In this document: piece by piece, positions 31,489-43,300 of the stretch
Position numbering within the stretch: position 1 is the first letter of the stretch
How the letters are laid out: each line of letters begins with the position of its first letter
NCBI GenBank assembly: GCA_001599975.1
Contig: BCIO01000005.1
Span: forward strand, 1,302,001-1,366,000
Length of the DNA: 64,000 nucleotides
Direction: 5' to 3'
Origin: Cystobasidiopsis lactophilus
Lineage: Eukaryota > Basidiomycota > Agaricostilbomycetes > Agaricostilbales > Chionosphaeraceae
The notes under the pieces: generated by a model
What the model saw: only the letters and a program-made list of their open reading frames with translations
Database searches by the model: none
What the model was told of the DNA's origin: nothing
Made by a program: the position numbers and the translations under genes

Positions 31489-32834
31489 ATGCGATTCTCA
31501 TCTGCTGCCGCCACCCTGGCATCTTGCTCTCTCATCGGCTCCTTGTCTGCCGCCCCGATCTTCCCCTTGGCCGATGGCTTTCCGAGTCCGAACCCTGGCC
31601 AACTAGCCAAGATCGAGGAGGGAGCTGGGGGTTCTCTGCCGAACGGAGGGCTGCCTTCCTACTTGGCCCCCGACGCTGTGGTCACTTTCTCCCTCATCGG
31701 TGAGCCTTTCATCAACACCAACAATGATGGAGCATTTGGCTGAGAAGATGGCCCTCTAGCTGCCAACGAAATCTTTGAGGTCGCTTACTTCACCGAACTG
31801 ATCAAGAACATCACGGACTACGCGGATGGCTACGATCTGTCTAAATACGACGTGAGGAATTTCTGCTCTATCGACGCCGACCCGGCTTGATGTTTGAGTT
31901 TTACAGCGCGATTACGTTCTGAAGACCTTGACGGCCATCCAAAAGGTGTGCACCGGTCTTCTGAGCGCGCCGTCTGATTCTGAATGTGACTTTGACGCCA
32001 CAGCAAGAAGAACTGCACGCACTTGGTGCCAATGGCATCCTGTCTGCTGCCGGTCAGACGCCGATCCAGCCTTGCAAATATTCCTTCCCCGTGTCGAACT
32101 TCGAGTCGGCAATCGCTTTGGCAGCCACATTCACCGACTTGGTGCTGAGCGTTCTTCCTGGTGCTCAGACCACCTTCGCAAAGGACGGCGGCGATGAGTT
32201 TGGACTCATCGGCTTGATCGGTGAGTGCGATGCTATCTTTCAGTTTTTGGGTTCATCATCGCTGAGACCGAAATCGCCCGCAGGATCTATCATCGCTCAA
32301 GAGGGCGAGCAAGACGGATGGTTTAGATCGCTCCAAGACAAGACTGCGTCGGCAGCTCCCTTCTTGACCGGTTCCGCTCCTCAGTTCGCTGTAGGCATGC
32401 TTTCGCTATGGCAGAACCTGCCTATCTAACCTCTACTACAGTTCACTGCTCTTCAGTCATTCATCGTGCCTGGCTCTTGCCCGAACCTCTACCTCGTCAG
32501 CGACCACATCCCGACCTTCAAGGCTTTGAACGTCGTCAGCGGCGCCCAGGCAAAGAACAGCACCGTCACCTACTCGGTTGACGGCCAAGTCAGCGCCGAC
32601 GCTTGCTCGGTCGTTTACTTGTCCGGTCAGAACTTGCCCGTCACGGTGTCTATCTCCAATGTCTATCAGAAGGACGGCATGACCTTCTTTGAGGCGCCCT
32701 TTCCCTTCGACCTTGGCTTTGCGCATGGCCTCACCGTTGCCGCTGTGGTGTCAGGCACCGGCCAAAGCTTTGCTTCTGCAGCGGACGTCGCTGCCGCCAC
32801 CAAGTTCGGTCCCGGCTTGCTGGAAATCGAGTAA
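31489..32834 (+). CDS. Secreted ferritin-like protein (Rds1/LsdA-like)
   Basis: Member of the fungal secreted Ferritin_2-like family that includes S. pombe Rds1 and Aspergillus LsdA, linked to stress and sexual development; biochemical function unknown. Signal peptide MRFSSAAATLASCSLIGSLSAAP. After it come SLIAANEIFEVAYFTELIKNI, then QEELHALGANGILSAAGQTPIQPCKYSFPV, SAIALAATFTDLVLSVLPGAQ, SIIAQEGEQDGWFRSLQDK and PFLTGSAPQFAFTALQSFIVPGSCP. The E-x2-(Y/F)F, QEELHAL and QEGEQDGWFR helices match the helix pairs of the fold. A beta-rich C-terminal domain follows to LLEIE. Four or five introns. A TATA box sits upstream. Confidence 0.82.
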
Positions 32835-33381
32835 TCGGAGCAAGATAAAATGCAGACGGACAGCGAAGGACAGTCACGCATGATTTTTCTTGTACTTTTA
32901 CGCCCTGTTGCAACACTTTTACACGTCTGTAATCGGGACTTGGGAGAATGAGGGTGCCGGTGGCAACCTCTTCTCGCTCACACGCACTTCGCCACTCTTG
33001 TCCGCGAACCATGTTGATCATCCAGCTTCTGGCCAACCTGCGTGCTTCCTACGACGGCGTGAACACCAAAGACTCTGCAGACTGCGTTGACGGGGCTTTG
33101 CCTGACTGCTGACGTGCCGCCACTGCCTGCAATGTGGCCCCAGACCAACCGTGAGGTGGACTCGGCATCGATTTCTCAAGTCGGCCTGCTTCTCGCGTAT
33201 CGTGGTCGGCGTCTTTGCGTATCTGCCAAGTTCTTCCAAAGTTCCGACGCGTCCACAGACAAACGGAGATGATGACAAGGCTGCGATTGCCTGATCGCCG
33301 CGGGTTTGTTGTTTTCTTCGGTGGCACTTTTTGTGCTTTCTGAGCTTCTTTCGCCTTGCTTTTGCTTCCACGACAACCAAG
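32835..33381. other. Intergenic region
   Basis: 547 bp between two plus-strand genes. Pyrimidine-rich just before the protease ATG. No motif, repeat or frame that I can support. Confidence 0.45.
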
Positions 33382-35119
33382 ATGAAGACATCCCAAAGCT
33401 GTTATGTTGTGCTACTCCTGGTCCTGCCAGCGTTGACGGTCGCCAGTAGCGGCAAGGTGTTCAGCTTCGATCTCCGAAGGCAACGACACAAGGCATCTTC
33501 TGGACATCAGTTTGCATTGCAAGACCGTATGTCATGCTATTTACTTTCAAATGCAAGTCTGATACGCGACTGGGACATCAGTTGGCCGTGCGTGCTTGAG
33601 CCTTCCCGTGGCTTTCGGGCATTCACCTGGAATAGAGCAGACGACGATGCGTACTTGGCCGATGTGAAAGTAGATCAGACGAACATGGTTTTCCAGGTAG
33701 ATACGGGGTGAGCGGCTGCCTATCACGAAATAGGTTGATTCACTGAGCAATTTGCGAGAAAGGTCATCCGACCTCTGGGGTTACAACTCGGAATGCACGA
33801 CCAGTGTCTGCACTTCGGCGACAGCTGAGCCTTTTCCGTCTTCGTCGTCTCCGTTTGAAAAAGTCAGCGGCATCTTTTTTGCGTACGGAACCTCCTCCGA
33901 GTCCACCTATGCGAGCGGCGAACTTGGTTTGGTCAACGTTGCTGTAGGGCCACTCAAGACGGCCAATTACTCTTTCAGTGAGCCATTGCCTGCTCGGAAT
34001 AGTGTGGCTGCTCATTCCTAATGACAGGCTCCGTCAATTCAACAAACAACGGCGTCGTCGGCCAAGCCGCCGGAATTTGGGGAGTTGGCTTCGGCTCGAT
34101 CGCTGTGTCCAACTTCAGGCTTTTGGACGCCAAGATCCAACAGCTGTATAGGAAACACGGACCTCTGTCATTGCGGCAACAGGCCAAGATCTTCACCGAA
34201 GTGAGCGTTCGGTTCCATCCTGCCACACGTTCACCATACTTAATACTCTGCCTGATCAACAGGTCTTCAACGAGCGGCCAGGCTTTGTTCAATCACTGGC
34301 TGCTCGCGGCGTCATCAAGAGCCCCGTTCTCGCTCTTCGGCTTGTTCGCGATTATATCATCAAAGGTGTGTGCGCTGTTTTCAATGACATTGGTCGCTAC
34401 TGACATTGCTCGCAGACAGAAGCGCCAGCACATTGACGATCGGTGGCCTTCCGTCAAACATCAAAGCGTCTTCTGTCAAGTACAGCAAGGTCGTCGACGT
34501 TCCCATCTCATCCTCTATTGAAGACGAGTTCGCCATGACCATGGGCAACTGGAATAACGCTTGGCAGATCAATATTGGTGGTTATTTGGTCAATGGCAAG
34601 CGATTGCCGGCATCGAAGCTTGGCCCGTCAAACGTCTTGAAGCAGTACGGCCGTTTGGCACTGATCGACTCTGGCACCACGGCCATGTTCTTGCCAGCCG
34701 ATCAAGTCGCCTACATTTACAAGCTGGTCAACATGCAAGAGGACCAGACCGTCCGTTGCGACGTCAACTTCGAAATGAGCATCATTTTCGAAGGGCGACC
34801 GTATCCGATCAACCCTCTGGACTGGTTGGAACCCTTGAAAAACGAGCAGGGACAATGGACTGGACGCTGCGGCTTTCGGTTGTCGGCTATGGACCTGCCC
34901 TCGAGCGGCTCTCCCATCTCGGCCATCTTTGGCGACGTCCTGTTGAAGAATGTGGTCAGCGTGTTCGACTACGGGTCGACTCAAGTGCTCCCTCTGGCAC
35001 CTGCTCGCATTGGCTTCGTCAGCACGACTTCGGTGCAAGCCAGCCGCAAGCAGGCAGAGACCGTTTACCCGCCCAAGCTCAAGGGGTTTCCGGCCAAAGG
35101 CTATCCTCAGAATCCTTGA
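33382..35119 (+). CDS. Secreted pepsin-like aspartic protease (family A1)
   Basis: Extracellular or vacuolar endopeptidase. Signal peptide MKTSQSCYVVLLLVLPALTVAS, then a short propeptide. The first active-site aspartate is in VFQVDTGSSDLWGYNSEC, the second in YGRLALIDSGTTAMFLPADQ. Between them are GVVGQAAGIWGVGFGSIAVSN (the GxG flap-side loop and psi-loop region) and RSASTLTIGGLPSN. The C-terminal lobe ends SAIFGDVLLKNVVSVFDYGS, LAPARIGFV. Both catalytic motifs are intact. The tail (KLKGFPAKGYPQNP) has no GPI-anchor signal, so it is probably free. Five or more introns, one inside the first active-site codon run. Substrate cannot be read from the sequence. Confidence 0.88.
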
Positions 35120-35524
35120 TCTGCTAGCGAGGAAGAAGCGCGTTGACTCGGTTGGCATGCGTTTGGGTCAGGGTTGGTAGACTGCTGGGGGGGGCTGGTT
35201 TGCGGTGGCAAATTCTTGGGAATTCATGTGTGCTTTCGCTTTCACCGTATAGTGTGAGGTTCTTGAATCTGCGCTGCTGCTGTTTATTATCTCTTCGTTT
35301 CAGACTTCAGAAAGGACCATTGACGACTCCCATGACCACAAAATCGCAGTCTGGCAGCTGCCTTGACGGTCGGACCTCTCTCTTGGAAATGCTCCGCCGT
35401 GCGCTTTTCCGTCCTGCTCTGCGAGGACGTTTTGGCCCGTGCTCTCGCAAGCCAGTGGGCAACACGTATCACTGAGATCCGCCGAAACTGTCAAGGCTGC
35501 TCAATATTGGCACCAGCAGGCTCG
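35120..35524. other. Intergenic region
   Basis: 405 bp between the protease and the first F-box-like gene. Includes a run of eight G near 35188. Nothing else seen. Confidence 0.4.
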
Positions 35525-36990
35525 ATGCAGATGCAGCCCCTGTCAACTCTAACATCCTCTCAATCCAAGGCGTCTCTCCAAAATCTACCCTATGACCTGC
35601 AAAGGGTGATATTTGACGTTGTTTTTCAAGAGGAGCAAGTCGATGCGGCGGAAGGCGAGAAGGACTTCCCCGGTCGACCTCAGGCCCGAAGAGTGGCACG
35701 ATTAGCTGCCTTGGCAAGCTCTCTGCGACCGGCCGTCTTGAAAGCTGGCCTAAAGCAAAGTCGAATCGGCTTCTCGAGAATCTCCGACGATCCCTTCTTC
35801 TTGGACGGTGGCCTCATCGACAAGACGGCCAAAGTTGTCCACAGCGAAATTCTCCCATGGCTAGACTTCTCCCACCGCAACTCCCAGCATTTTGGTTGCC
35901 TGGAACTTTTCTGGGATGCCCGCCGAATAGCCAGGTGGGCATAGGATCTCTCAGTTCCGTCCCAACAGCTTTGACAACATGAGTTGACAGTCCACACTCG
36001 CTCGCCATGTTACGGCGTCTCTTTGAAGGCTCCAATTTCTCGTCTGTATGGCAAGATCACTTCATAACCCGCGCTCGATCTGAGTTGGTACCGCATCCGA
36101 CAGGTTCATCTCCTTCTTTCCATCGACATGGTCGGGAATGCGGACCATCTGCGCGTGCCTCCAGCCCTCCAGAAGATCCGGCTCACCAAATTTACGCTTT
36201 GGGTAAGGCAAGTCTGGTCTTTTGGATCTCAATGGCTCGCTGAGTTCTTGCTGGCCAGTCAAATTTTGTATTCAAGACGTTCAATAAAACCCTACCGGAC
36301 CGCTTCATGCTACGCCTTCTCGAATCTCTTCCGATTGCGCACCTCAAGGAGCTCTCAATCCACTGCCCTGTGGCCATGTCGATACCGCGCCTTATTTTCA
36401 GTGGCACCTTAACGACCCTCGACCATCTATACGTCGAGGCCTCTGGTGCTCTCAGTCTTTTGGGTCCAATCCAAAGCGAAACGATTACGATCCGAGTTGT
36501 CAACGCCGCGGTTGATCTGGTCCGTCTCCCTAACCAAGTTCGGCGACTGTCGTTGGGCTCCTTTGCGGACCAGGCTATCGCTGCCGAAGCGTTTCGCGTC
36601 ATCAAAACCTCTGCACCGCATCTCGCTCAACTGGAAGCTCCCGTTCCGCTTACGTCCGAAGACAAACCTAGGCACCTCTTGGAGACTCTGCTCTCCCTTC
36701 CGCCCAGCGTCCAGCTACTGTCCCTGTTCTCCAAAGACACGACTATTTCCAACATAGAAGAGGTTGTTGCGTACTTTGGCGAGTCCACGCAGTCAGAATT
36801 GCGACTGCAACGAATCGACCTGTACTCCATGCGGGATTCGGCCGGGCTCCGCAACGGCGGCGACTTGATGGACAGGCTGCAAGGGTTGGCATCTTCCAAT
36901 GGTGTCCGCGTGGCGTTGCGCTCGGAGATCGAGCCGCCCTTGTTGGCGTCTGCTTTCGAAAACTTTCGGTTTCTAGACGTTTGCTTTTAG
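35525..36990 (+). CDS. F-box-like protein, tandem copy 1
   Basis: Basidiomycete-type F-box-like protein, probably an adaptor recruiting substrates to an SCF ubiquitin ligase, though no partner is shown. The F-box-like start is SLQNLPYDLQRVIFDVVFQEE near residue 17. Downstream it has leucine-rich, irregular repeats: LRRLFEGSNFSS, VHLLLSIDMVGNADHLRVPP, MLRLLESLPIAHLKELSIH, LPNQVRRLSLGSF, LPPSVQLLSLFS. Three introns were placed by comparison with the next gene (for example 36052-36109, joining NFSS to VHLLL). Its order of motifs parallels the neighbour at 37343 throughout, so the two are tandem duplicates that have diverged strongly. ATG 35531 is an alternative start. Confidence 0.65.
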
Positions 36991-37342
36991 GCGTGCTTTC
37001 AGCGCTTCATTTTTGGGGGTCACCAGTAACCGCCCTGCATCTGGAGCTCTTGCTTGCTATGCTTGCTACCTTTATCAGGGGTGTCCGGCTTCAAGTCGAC
37101 TTTCGCCATCGTCAACCCGCCACCAACTTTCTTCCCTTCACGCAGGCGTCTAAAACTAACGCCCTAACGCTCAAGTTTGATTGATTTTTATGCTCGGTTA
37201 CCGAAGAGTTCTCGATCGATGACGCCACGTCGGTGCTCGGGCAGCCGTTGCTTAAAAGCCGGCAGAGCTTAAAAGTAAAAAGGTCTCAACTGGAAATGAC
37301 CTTCGGGCGGGGCTGTCGGACGGACTACTGGCAGCTCTGATC
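36991..37342. other. Intergenic region between F-box-like copies
   Basis: 352 bp; presumably the 3' UTR of copy 1 and promoter of copy 2. Nothing else seen. Confidence 0.4.
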
Positions 37343-38626
37343 ATGATTTCTCCCTCTTCTTCACGCCCAATGAAGTTCTTGTCTCCGTGGCCGAAGGCAG
37401 ATTTGCTCGCTCTGCCTTTGCAGCGACCCAACAGTCTGGCCTCTCTGCCTTTCGACGTGCTCCGTCGTATCTTTCAAATTCATTTTAATGACCTGGTGTA
37501 TGAAGTTTGCGAAAAGGAGGGGAGAGCATTGGGGAAAGCGAGCTTGGTATGGGAGCCCACAAGGCGCTTGGTCAATTTGGCTGCGGGTCTCCAAAGTCGG
37601 TTGCTGTTCGGGGTAGCATTGGAAGTCGGCCTTCAGGAGGTCACGATTGGATTCAGGGCAGGTGTCGGCCGCAGGCCTTGGGCCCTTGGTGTTGCTCAAA
37701 AGCTGGCCTTGGTCATTGATCTCCTCGCCACCCACGCCCCTTTGGTCAAATCCTTGTGCATCCTGTGGCATGCGAAACCGACGAGTCTCTCTCTTGACCT
37801 GATTCGCCGCTTGCTCTGCGTCCAGCTAGCACCGGCCCGCATTCACCTGGTGTTGGAGTGCGACAAGATGAGCAAAAGAAGCCGTCCCCCTCTCCATCTT
37901 CCCCCGGATCTGAAACCCACTCATCTCACCATCTCTGGCTCCTCGTTGGATGGTAACGCTGTGCGCGACCTGTTTCGCTCGATGTCGGAAGGGCAACGTG
38001 AAGGCCTCACATACCTCGAAGCGTCCCCATTCTCCACCTTCTTCATAGTCAACGGCCTGATCAACTTGACCACGCTGCGTCTTCACTCAAGCGAAAGCCT
38101 GTGGTTCTTCCAGAACCTGCGCCCTCAATCCCTTATCATTCACAAGCTCGGATACAGGGGATCGCTCGCTGATTTACCCAATTCCCTCAAAACTCTGGCC
38201 ATCGGGAGCTACGGGGACCGGAGATACATTGCGCCAGTCTTTGAAGAGCTTGAAAAGGCAGGGCTTGTCGAGCTGGTCGAGTTGGAAATCCACATCCCTC
38301 GCCACAGCAGCGAAGACGGCGATATCTATCTGGACCATTGCTTTCGCCGGCTTCCAAGATCTGTTAGGCGCCTGTCGATCAGCTTCGACGACTGTCCAAT
38401 CTGGGAGTACGACTATCCCGCTATCCAGGCCTACGTAGAAAGCCCGAACGTGTGCCTCAACGAGCTCCTTCTGTGCAGCCGGCGACGCCACAAAGACGAT
38501 CCACCTTTGTCACCCCGTTCAGCTCAACTGGCACACTCTCTGACTCAGGCGCTTCTCGCCCATTCTGTCGAGGTGACGGTGACCGGCAACACCTGCTTGC
38601 CATCGCTGGCTGTCAACAAAGTGTAA
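37343..38626 (+). CDS. F-box-like protein, tandem copy 2
   Basis: A 427-residue protein in one uninterrupted exon, unusual here where nearly all genes are split. SLASLPFDVLRRIFQIHFNDL (near residue 35) is the F-box-like motif, aligned with LPYDLQRVIFDVVF in copy 1. It continues with IRRLLCVQLAPARIHLVLEC, LPPDLKPTHLTISGSSLDG, LTTLRLHSSESLWFF, LPNSLKTLAIGSYGDRRY, LVELVELEIHIP and LPRSVRRLSISFDD, irregular leucine-rich units. The loss of all introns relative to copy 1 could mean origin by retroposition or gradual intron loss. The role as an SCF adaptor is an inference from the F-box-like motif only. Confidence 0.75.
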   Translation: MISPSSSRPMKFLSPWPKADLLALPLQRPNSLASLPFDVLRRIFQIHFNDLVYEVCEKEGRALGKASLVWEPTRRLVNLAAGLQSRLLFGVALEVGLQEVTIGFRAGVGRRPWALGVAQKLALVIDLLATHAPLVKSLCILWHAKPTSLSLDLIRRLLCVQLAPARIHLVLECDKMSKRSRPPLHLPPDLKPTHLTISGSSLDGNAVRDLFRSMSEGQREGLTYLEASPFSTFFIVNGLINLTTLRLHSSESLWFFQNLRPQSLIIHKLGYRGSLADLPNSLKTLAIGSYGDRRYIAPVFEELEKAGLVELVELEIHIPRHSSEDGDIYLDHCFRRLPRSVRRLSISFDDCPIWEYDYPAIQAYVESPNVCLNELLLCSRRRHKDDPPLSPRSAQLAHSLTQALLAHSVEVTVTGNTCLPSLAVNKV

Positions 38627-38979
38627 TGTCGAAGCAGAGGTCAGTTGCATCACCCAGCCAAGCAATATTTAGCCTACCGTTGACATCTCGCAGCAGCGGT
38701 CCCTGTTGAGTGGCGGAAGGTGCTGGGTCGGACAGTGGCACTGGTGGCGAACTTCAATTTCGGCCTCAATCATAGAGGCCTCTTGTCAACACATGAAACA
38801 CACGAGGGATTTACGAACATACTATGCTACCCATGATATGGAGGGCTGATTCTGCGCACCACCAATGAGGCGATCCGAGGCCCGCTTTGATGAGCGCCGC
38901 TCGAAATTCTTTTGAAGCCAAGACCGATCCTCGCTCCTTGCTTTTGACATGGGTTCCAGACAGTGAGATTCTGCGCTGA
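38627..38979. other. Intergenic region upstream of TIM17
   Basis: 353 bp between the F-box-like copy 2 and the proposed TIM17 start. No TATA box or repeat seen. Confidence 0.4.
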
Positions 38980-39979
38980 ATGAGTGTATTGAGCCTGCCC
39001 TGACTCGCTTGCCTTAGCGATCATGTAAGGCCTACTCCAGGGCAAAGAGAATTCGGCGACTCACAGCGCCTTTGAATTGGCCAGACTCGGGATCCTTGGT
39101 AAGCCCTTTGGGCAACAATGCTCCCTCTTATGGCCTAGTCTGACCCATTCGAACAGCCCTTGGGTCATTCTGAACGATTTCGGGTGTGTCACGGCTCTTT
39201 GGAAAAAGTTGGAGCACAAGCTGAATGTGCGGACCGGTTTACAGCGGTGCTTTCGCCATGGCAAGTGACCGTCTGAAGCGACACCAAAGAGCTTTAATAG
39301 TAACAGAGCGGGCCTAACAGGGAGCTATTGGAGGAACGATTTGGCACGGCATCAAGGGTGCACGGAATTCTCCAAGGGTGCGTATTCTGCCCCATCCGTC
39401 CGCCGGACGCACGCTCAAGACGACTTTGTTGAACAACAGGGAGACCGGATGATTGGATCAATAGCAGCCATCAAGGCTAGGGCGCCAGTCGTTGGCGGCA
39501 ATGTGCGTTTCCGTTTTCATCCTTGGACTGGCTCTGGGAAGCGCCAAGGGCCTAAGACTCTTTTGACGTTCAGTTCGGCGTCTGGGGCGGCATGTTCTCA
39601 ACTTTCGATTGCGCCGTCAAAGGATACAGGCAGAAGGAGGATGCGTGGAACGCCATTTTCTCAGGTTTCCTGACTGGCGGATGTCTGGCAGCGCGGACGG
39701 GGCCTCGGGGAGCTCTGACGTCTGCTATCGGGTGTGGTATCTTGCTGGGAGTCTTTGAAGGTGCGTGGACTTTTTGTAGAACTTTGTGGTGGTGTCTGAA
39801 GACTTGGGTCTTGCGTTCCAGGTGTCGGCGTGCTCTTCAGCCGGATGTTCGCTGAAGGAACCCGACCTATCGCACCAATCGTGCGCGGTTTCTTTGGTTG
39901 GTTGCAGAGAACGAAGTCTAACACACTTTTTCGTCAGCTTCCGGAGCAAGCAGCCCAGCAACAGAGAGCCCCAGCATAA
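38980..39979 (+). CDS. TIM17: Mitochondrial import inner membrane translocase subunit TIM17
   Basis: Core channel-forming subunit of the TIM23 presequence translocase. About 156 residues from nine exons: [84 protein letters not shown] and [33 protein letters not shown], then [19 protein letters not shown], ending [13 protein letters not shown]. The family's four helices with G-x3-G motifs are all present and the length is normal. Exon 1 (6 nt) and exon 2 (14 nt, 39085-39098) are microexons; exon 1 is the least certain. The intron at 39261-39320 is GC-AG (GCAAGT donor). Phases close exactly over all nine exons. Confidence 0.9.
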
Positions 39980-40382
39980 CTTCTTCTCACACTACACTTT
40001 CCTGTACATCTGTTTTTCGTCGACTGGCATTTTTAAGCTGGCTCTGGACGCCATTAGATATCTGGACCCGTGCTCTTGAAATCTGACAAACACACCTCCT
40101 TCCTTCATCCAATGTACTGTGACACTGTGACGCTGTGACGGACGAATTTCTGGTTGCTTTGCTTCTTACTTCTGGTCGTTTTGGTCAACGGCGAACAGGA
40201 TGGAGTCAAGCGCAGTCAATGTGAGGCTTCCAAATTGAAGAGGCATGCTTTGTGAGGTCTACAATGTTCTACTAAAACCCAAGCCCGCCCTATACATAAT
40301 ATTAGGCCCCAAGAGAGTACAGGCTCGACAGAAAGAAGGGAAGAAAGTGAGAAGAAAAGAAACAATAAAACACACCCAGCGT
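39980..40382. other. Convergent intergenic region
   Basis: Between the 3' ends of TIM17 and adenylate cyclase. Holds a small tandem of CTGTGAC units near 40120-40140. No gene seen. Confidence 0.45.
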
Positions 40383-43300
40383 TCACGCTTCGAGCTCCTC
40401 CACCTGCTGGAATTCCTGAAACCTGTTTTGCCCCATTGCCCCTGCAAACATGCTGAGTGCTTGAATGATCATGCGCGGATCGATGCGCGTGGCCTCGTTG
40501 AGAGCGCTGAGCACCTCGGTGTAAGGCCCCAAGGCCCGGTGCGTCAAGGCGTGGACGGTGTTCTCGAGCCGGATGACGAGCCCCTCGAGCAGCGCAACCA
40601 GCTCTTCGTCGGTGGCGTCAACGCGGATGGGGTAGGCCACCAAGAAGGGGTGCATGCTCGGCTTGCGGCGCTTGCGCATCATGGTCGGGCTGCCCGGCGT
40701 GCCACGAAGCGAGGGCGAGTCGGCGAACTGGGTGTACGCTGAACCTGGCTGCTCGTAGGCGGACGCGGCTTCAAGGCGGAGGGTCAAGACGCCCAAGGCC
40801 TGCAGCTGGAAGACGTCCAGCTCGCGGGGCACCGGCTCGAAGGTCTGGGTGGACGATGCCGCGTTGACGCTGACGCCAGTCGCAGGTCGGGCAGTCTCGG
40901 TGACGGCACGGATACGGCTGGCCAGCGATTTGGGCGACACGAGGGAGAGCATTTCGGAGTGCTCCAAGCCCTTGAGGCGGCGTTCACCAATTTGGCGGAT
41001 GACGACGCCCATGTTGCGAATGGCGGTGATGTCCCGCTTGGTGACCTCGTCCAAGTCTTCGAACTCATCGTCCTCGGGCTCCCCTTCGGCCTTTTCGCTG
41101 CACAGCGCTTTGATGATCTCGACCACATCGCTACTGACGGCGATTTGACCACCTTCGGCGACGGCCTGAATGCGCGAAGAACGGTTGACCATTGGGCCGA
41201 AGTAGTCCATGCGCTGGGTGATGGGATCGCGTTCGCAATGCGGCGCGCCCCAATGGATGCCCATGCGCACCGACAGACCGCGGTAGATGATGTTCTCCGG
41301 GTCTTCGGGGTCGTAGATCTCCATGCCGTCCTCGCAGTCGAGAATGGACAGCGGCCAGTCCTGGGTAACGAGCTCGAGCTGCACGGTGAAGGCGAAGAGC
41401 AGCGCCGATGTGACCGAGGGGAAGGAGCACATGAAGGCGTCTCCTTCTGTTTTGACTTCGTAGCCGCCAATGGCACGCAGCTGCCGCCGCAAGAGCTGGT
41501 TGTGAACGAGCATGGCTGCTCGCATGCCGGGGTTGGATTCCCACAGCGACGTCGAGTTGCGGATATCGGTGAAGACGAGTGCCAGCAAGCCCGTGGGTGG
41601 CGGAATCTCGCGGTCAATGTTCGCCAGGTAGCGCTCCGTGGGCACGATACCGCCACCGCGGGCACGAGAGCCCACAGCTTTGGCCAGGGCGTATGCGCTT
41701 TCGGGATCGGTGTCTGAGGTGAGGCCGCCCCGCCGGCGCGCCGTGGTTTTGGTCTTGAACAGATCGGAGACGGAGATGACCATGACCATGATGTGACCGG
41801 TCGAGCCGTAAGCAATGGCGAGATCGCGAAGCTTTTGCGCCGCTGCCATGGGGTCCGCCCTTTCACCGCGCGCCACATCGACCGCTGTTTGGAAGTCGAT
41901 GTAGTCCCACATCCCTCGGTTGGCCAAGATGACCAGCTCGTCGTCCTCGCTGAGCCCCACGTATTGGATTGACGGTGAGGCGTTGATGGCCGGGAAGACG
42001 TGGTAGTGGCCAAAGGAGCGCGAAACGTCGACCTCGTCGTTAACGTAGCCCTTCGAAGAGACCCAGCCCTCGGCTGTGCGGATCCGCATCCACTCCTCTT
42101 TGGCGAGCGGCTCGTGCTTGGTGGACAAAAGGCGCGCCTGCCCGTTGCGGCCAGACATGACGGCCATGGCCCGCCCCGCGTTGGCCACGTAAAGGGTCTT
42201 GTGGGCAATGTAGGCCACAACGCCGGATGCACCACTCCGAAAGTCGCCGGAAGCCTGGCCACTGAAGCGACTGCCGTCCGTCTGACGTCGTAGCCGCCCG
42301 TTGCTGTCCAAGGAGGCGGGCAGCAAGATGTTGCCGTAATCCCTGTTGAGGTTCAAGAACGTCCGGCGCAGGACATCCGAGACGTCAGCCTCGCCGTCGA
42401 CCATGCTGTTGAGCTCTTGGGTGAGAACAGCGGTGAAGCAGTCCTGGAGATACTTGGCGAGGCGGGCACCCCCGTTTGGCGACTGCATCTGCCCGTCAAA
42501 GATGGCGAACAGGCATTCGTCCTCGCGGTTGCGGAAGCGAGGCGCGACGAGGTCGATGACGGACAGGTTCTCGGTGCGGCCAAGGGTGTCGGCGATGCCG
42601 TAGCCCATCTCGTTGATCTCGGAGAGAGAGGTGCGGACACGGCGCTCGTCGTTGTCGTCTGGAACGGAAGGGATGGTGAGGGTGACGTCCATCAAGCCCA
42701 AAGTTTTGATCTTGCGCAAAGCGCTGAAGTCTGACAGGTTCCGCCGCGGGCCTTTAGCGGACGGCGGCGAACCGTCTTGAGAGTGGACGGCCTGGGGACC
42801 GGCTGGCTTGATCTCGAGGCGCTTGTTGCCTGATAAGTTAAGATAGCGCAGCTCCAAATTCCAGTTCCTGTCGGGAGAACATCAGCTGCTGAGTCAAAGC
42901 AAGGCAGCAGCGCGACTTGCCAGTTCCAGTCAAACTTCCAATTGGCGATATTGTACTTCAGCATGTTGCTTCCAACGTCCAACGCTTGCAACTTCTTGAG
43001 GGTTCCCAGTTCGGCCGGCAGAGTGTTGAGCTTGTTCCCGTTCAGGTGGATGATCCGGAGGTTGACCAGTCTCTCGATGTCGTCTTCGGGCAAGGTGGTC
43101 AGCTTGTTGCCCGACAAGTACAGCTCCTCCAACTGTACGCTCTTGGACAGCGTCTTGTGCGGCAGCTCCGCAATGTCGTTGAAGCTGAGGTTGAGGATTC
43201 GCAGGTCGGACATGAGTGAGACCGGGTGGAGTACGTCCTCGGTGAGGTGGTTATCTGCGAGGTAGAGCTGCTGGAGGGTGGCGGCTAGCGGAGACCCGCC

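Noticed and set aside
40959-41717. Plus-strand open frame of 252 codons
   Set aside because: Antisense shadow of the cyclase domain with no recognisable motif.
40784-42262. Long minus-strand open frame (492 codons) in another phase
   Set aside because: Overlaps the adenylate cyclase catalytic region in a shifted frame; the true frame has all cyclase motifs and this one is Arg/Ser/Pro-rich noise.
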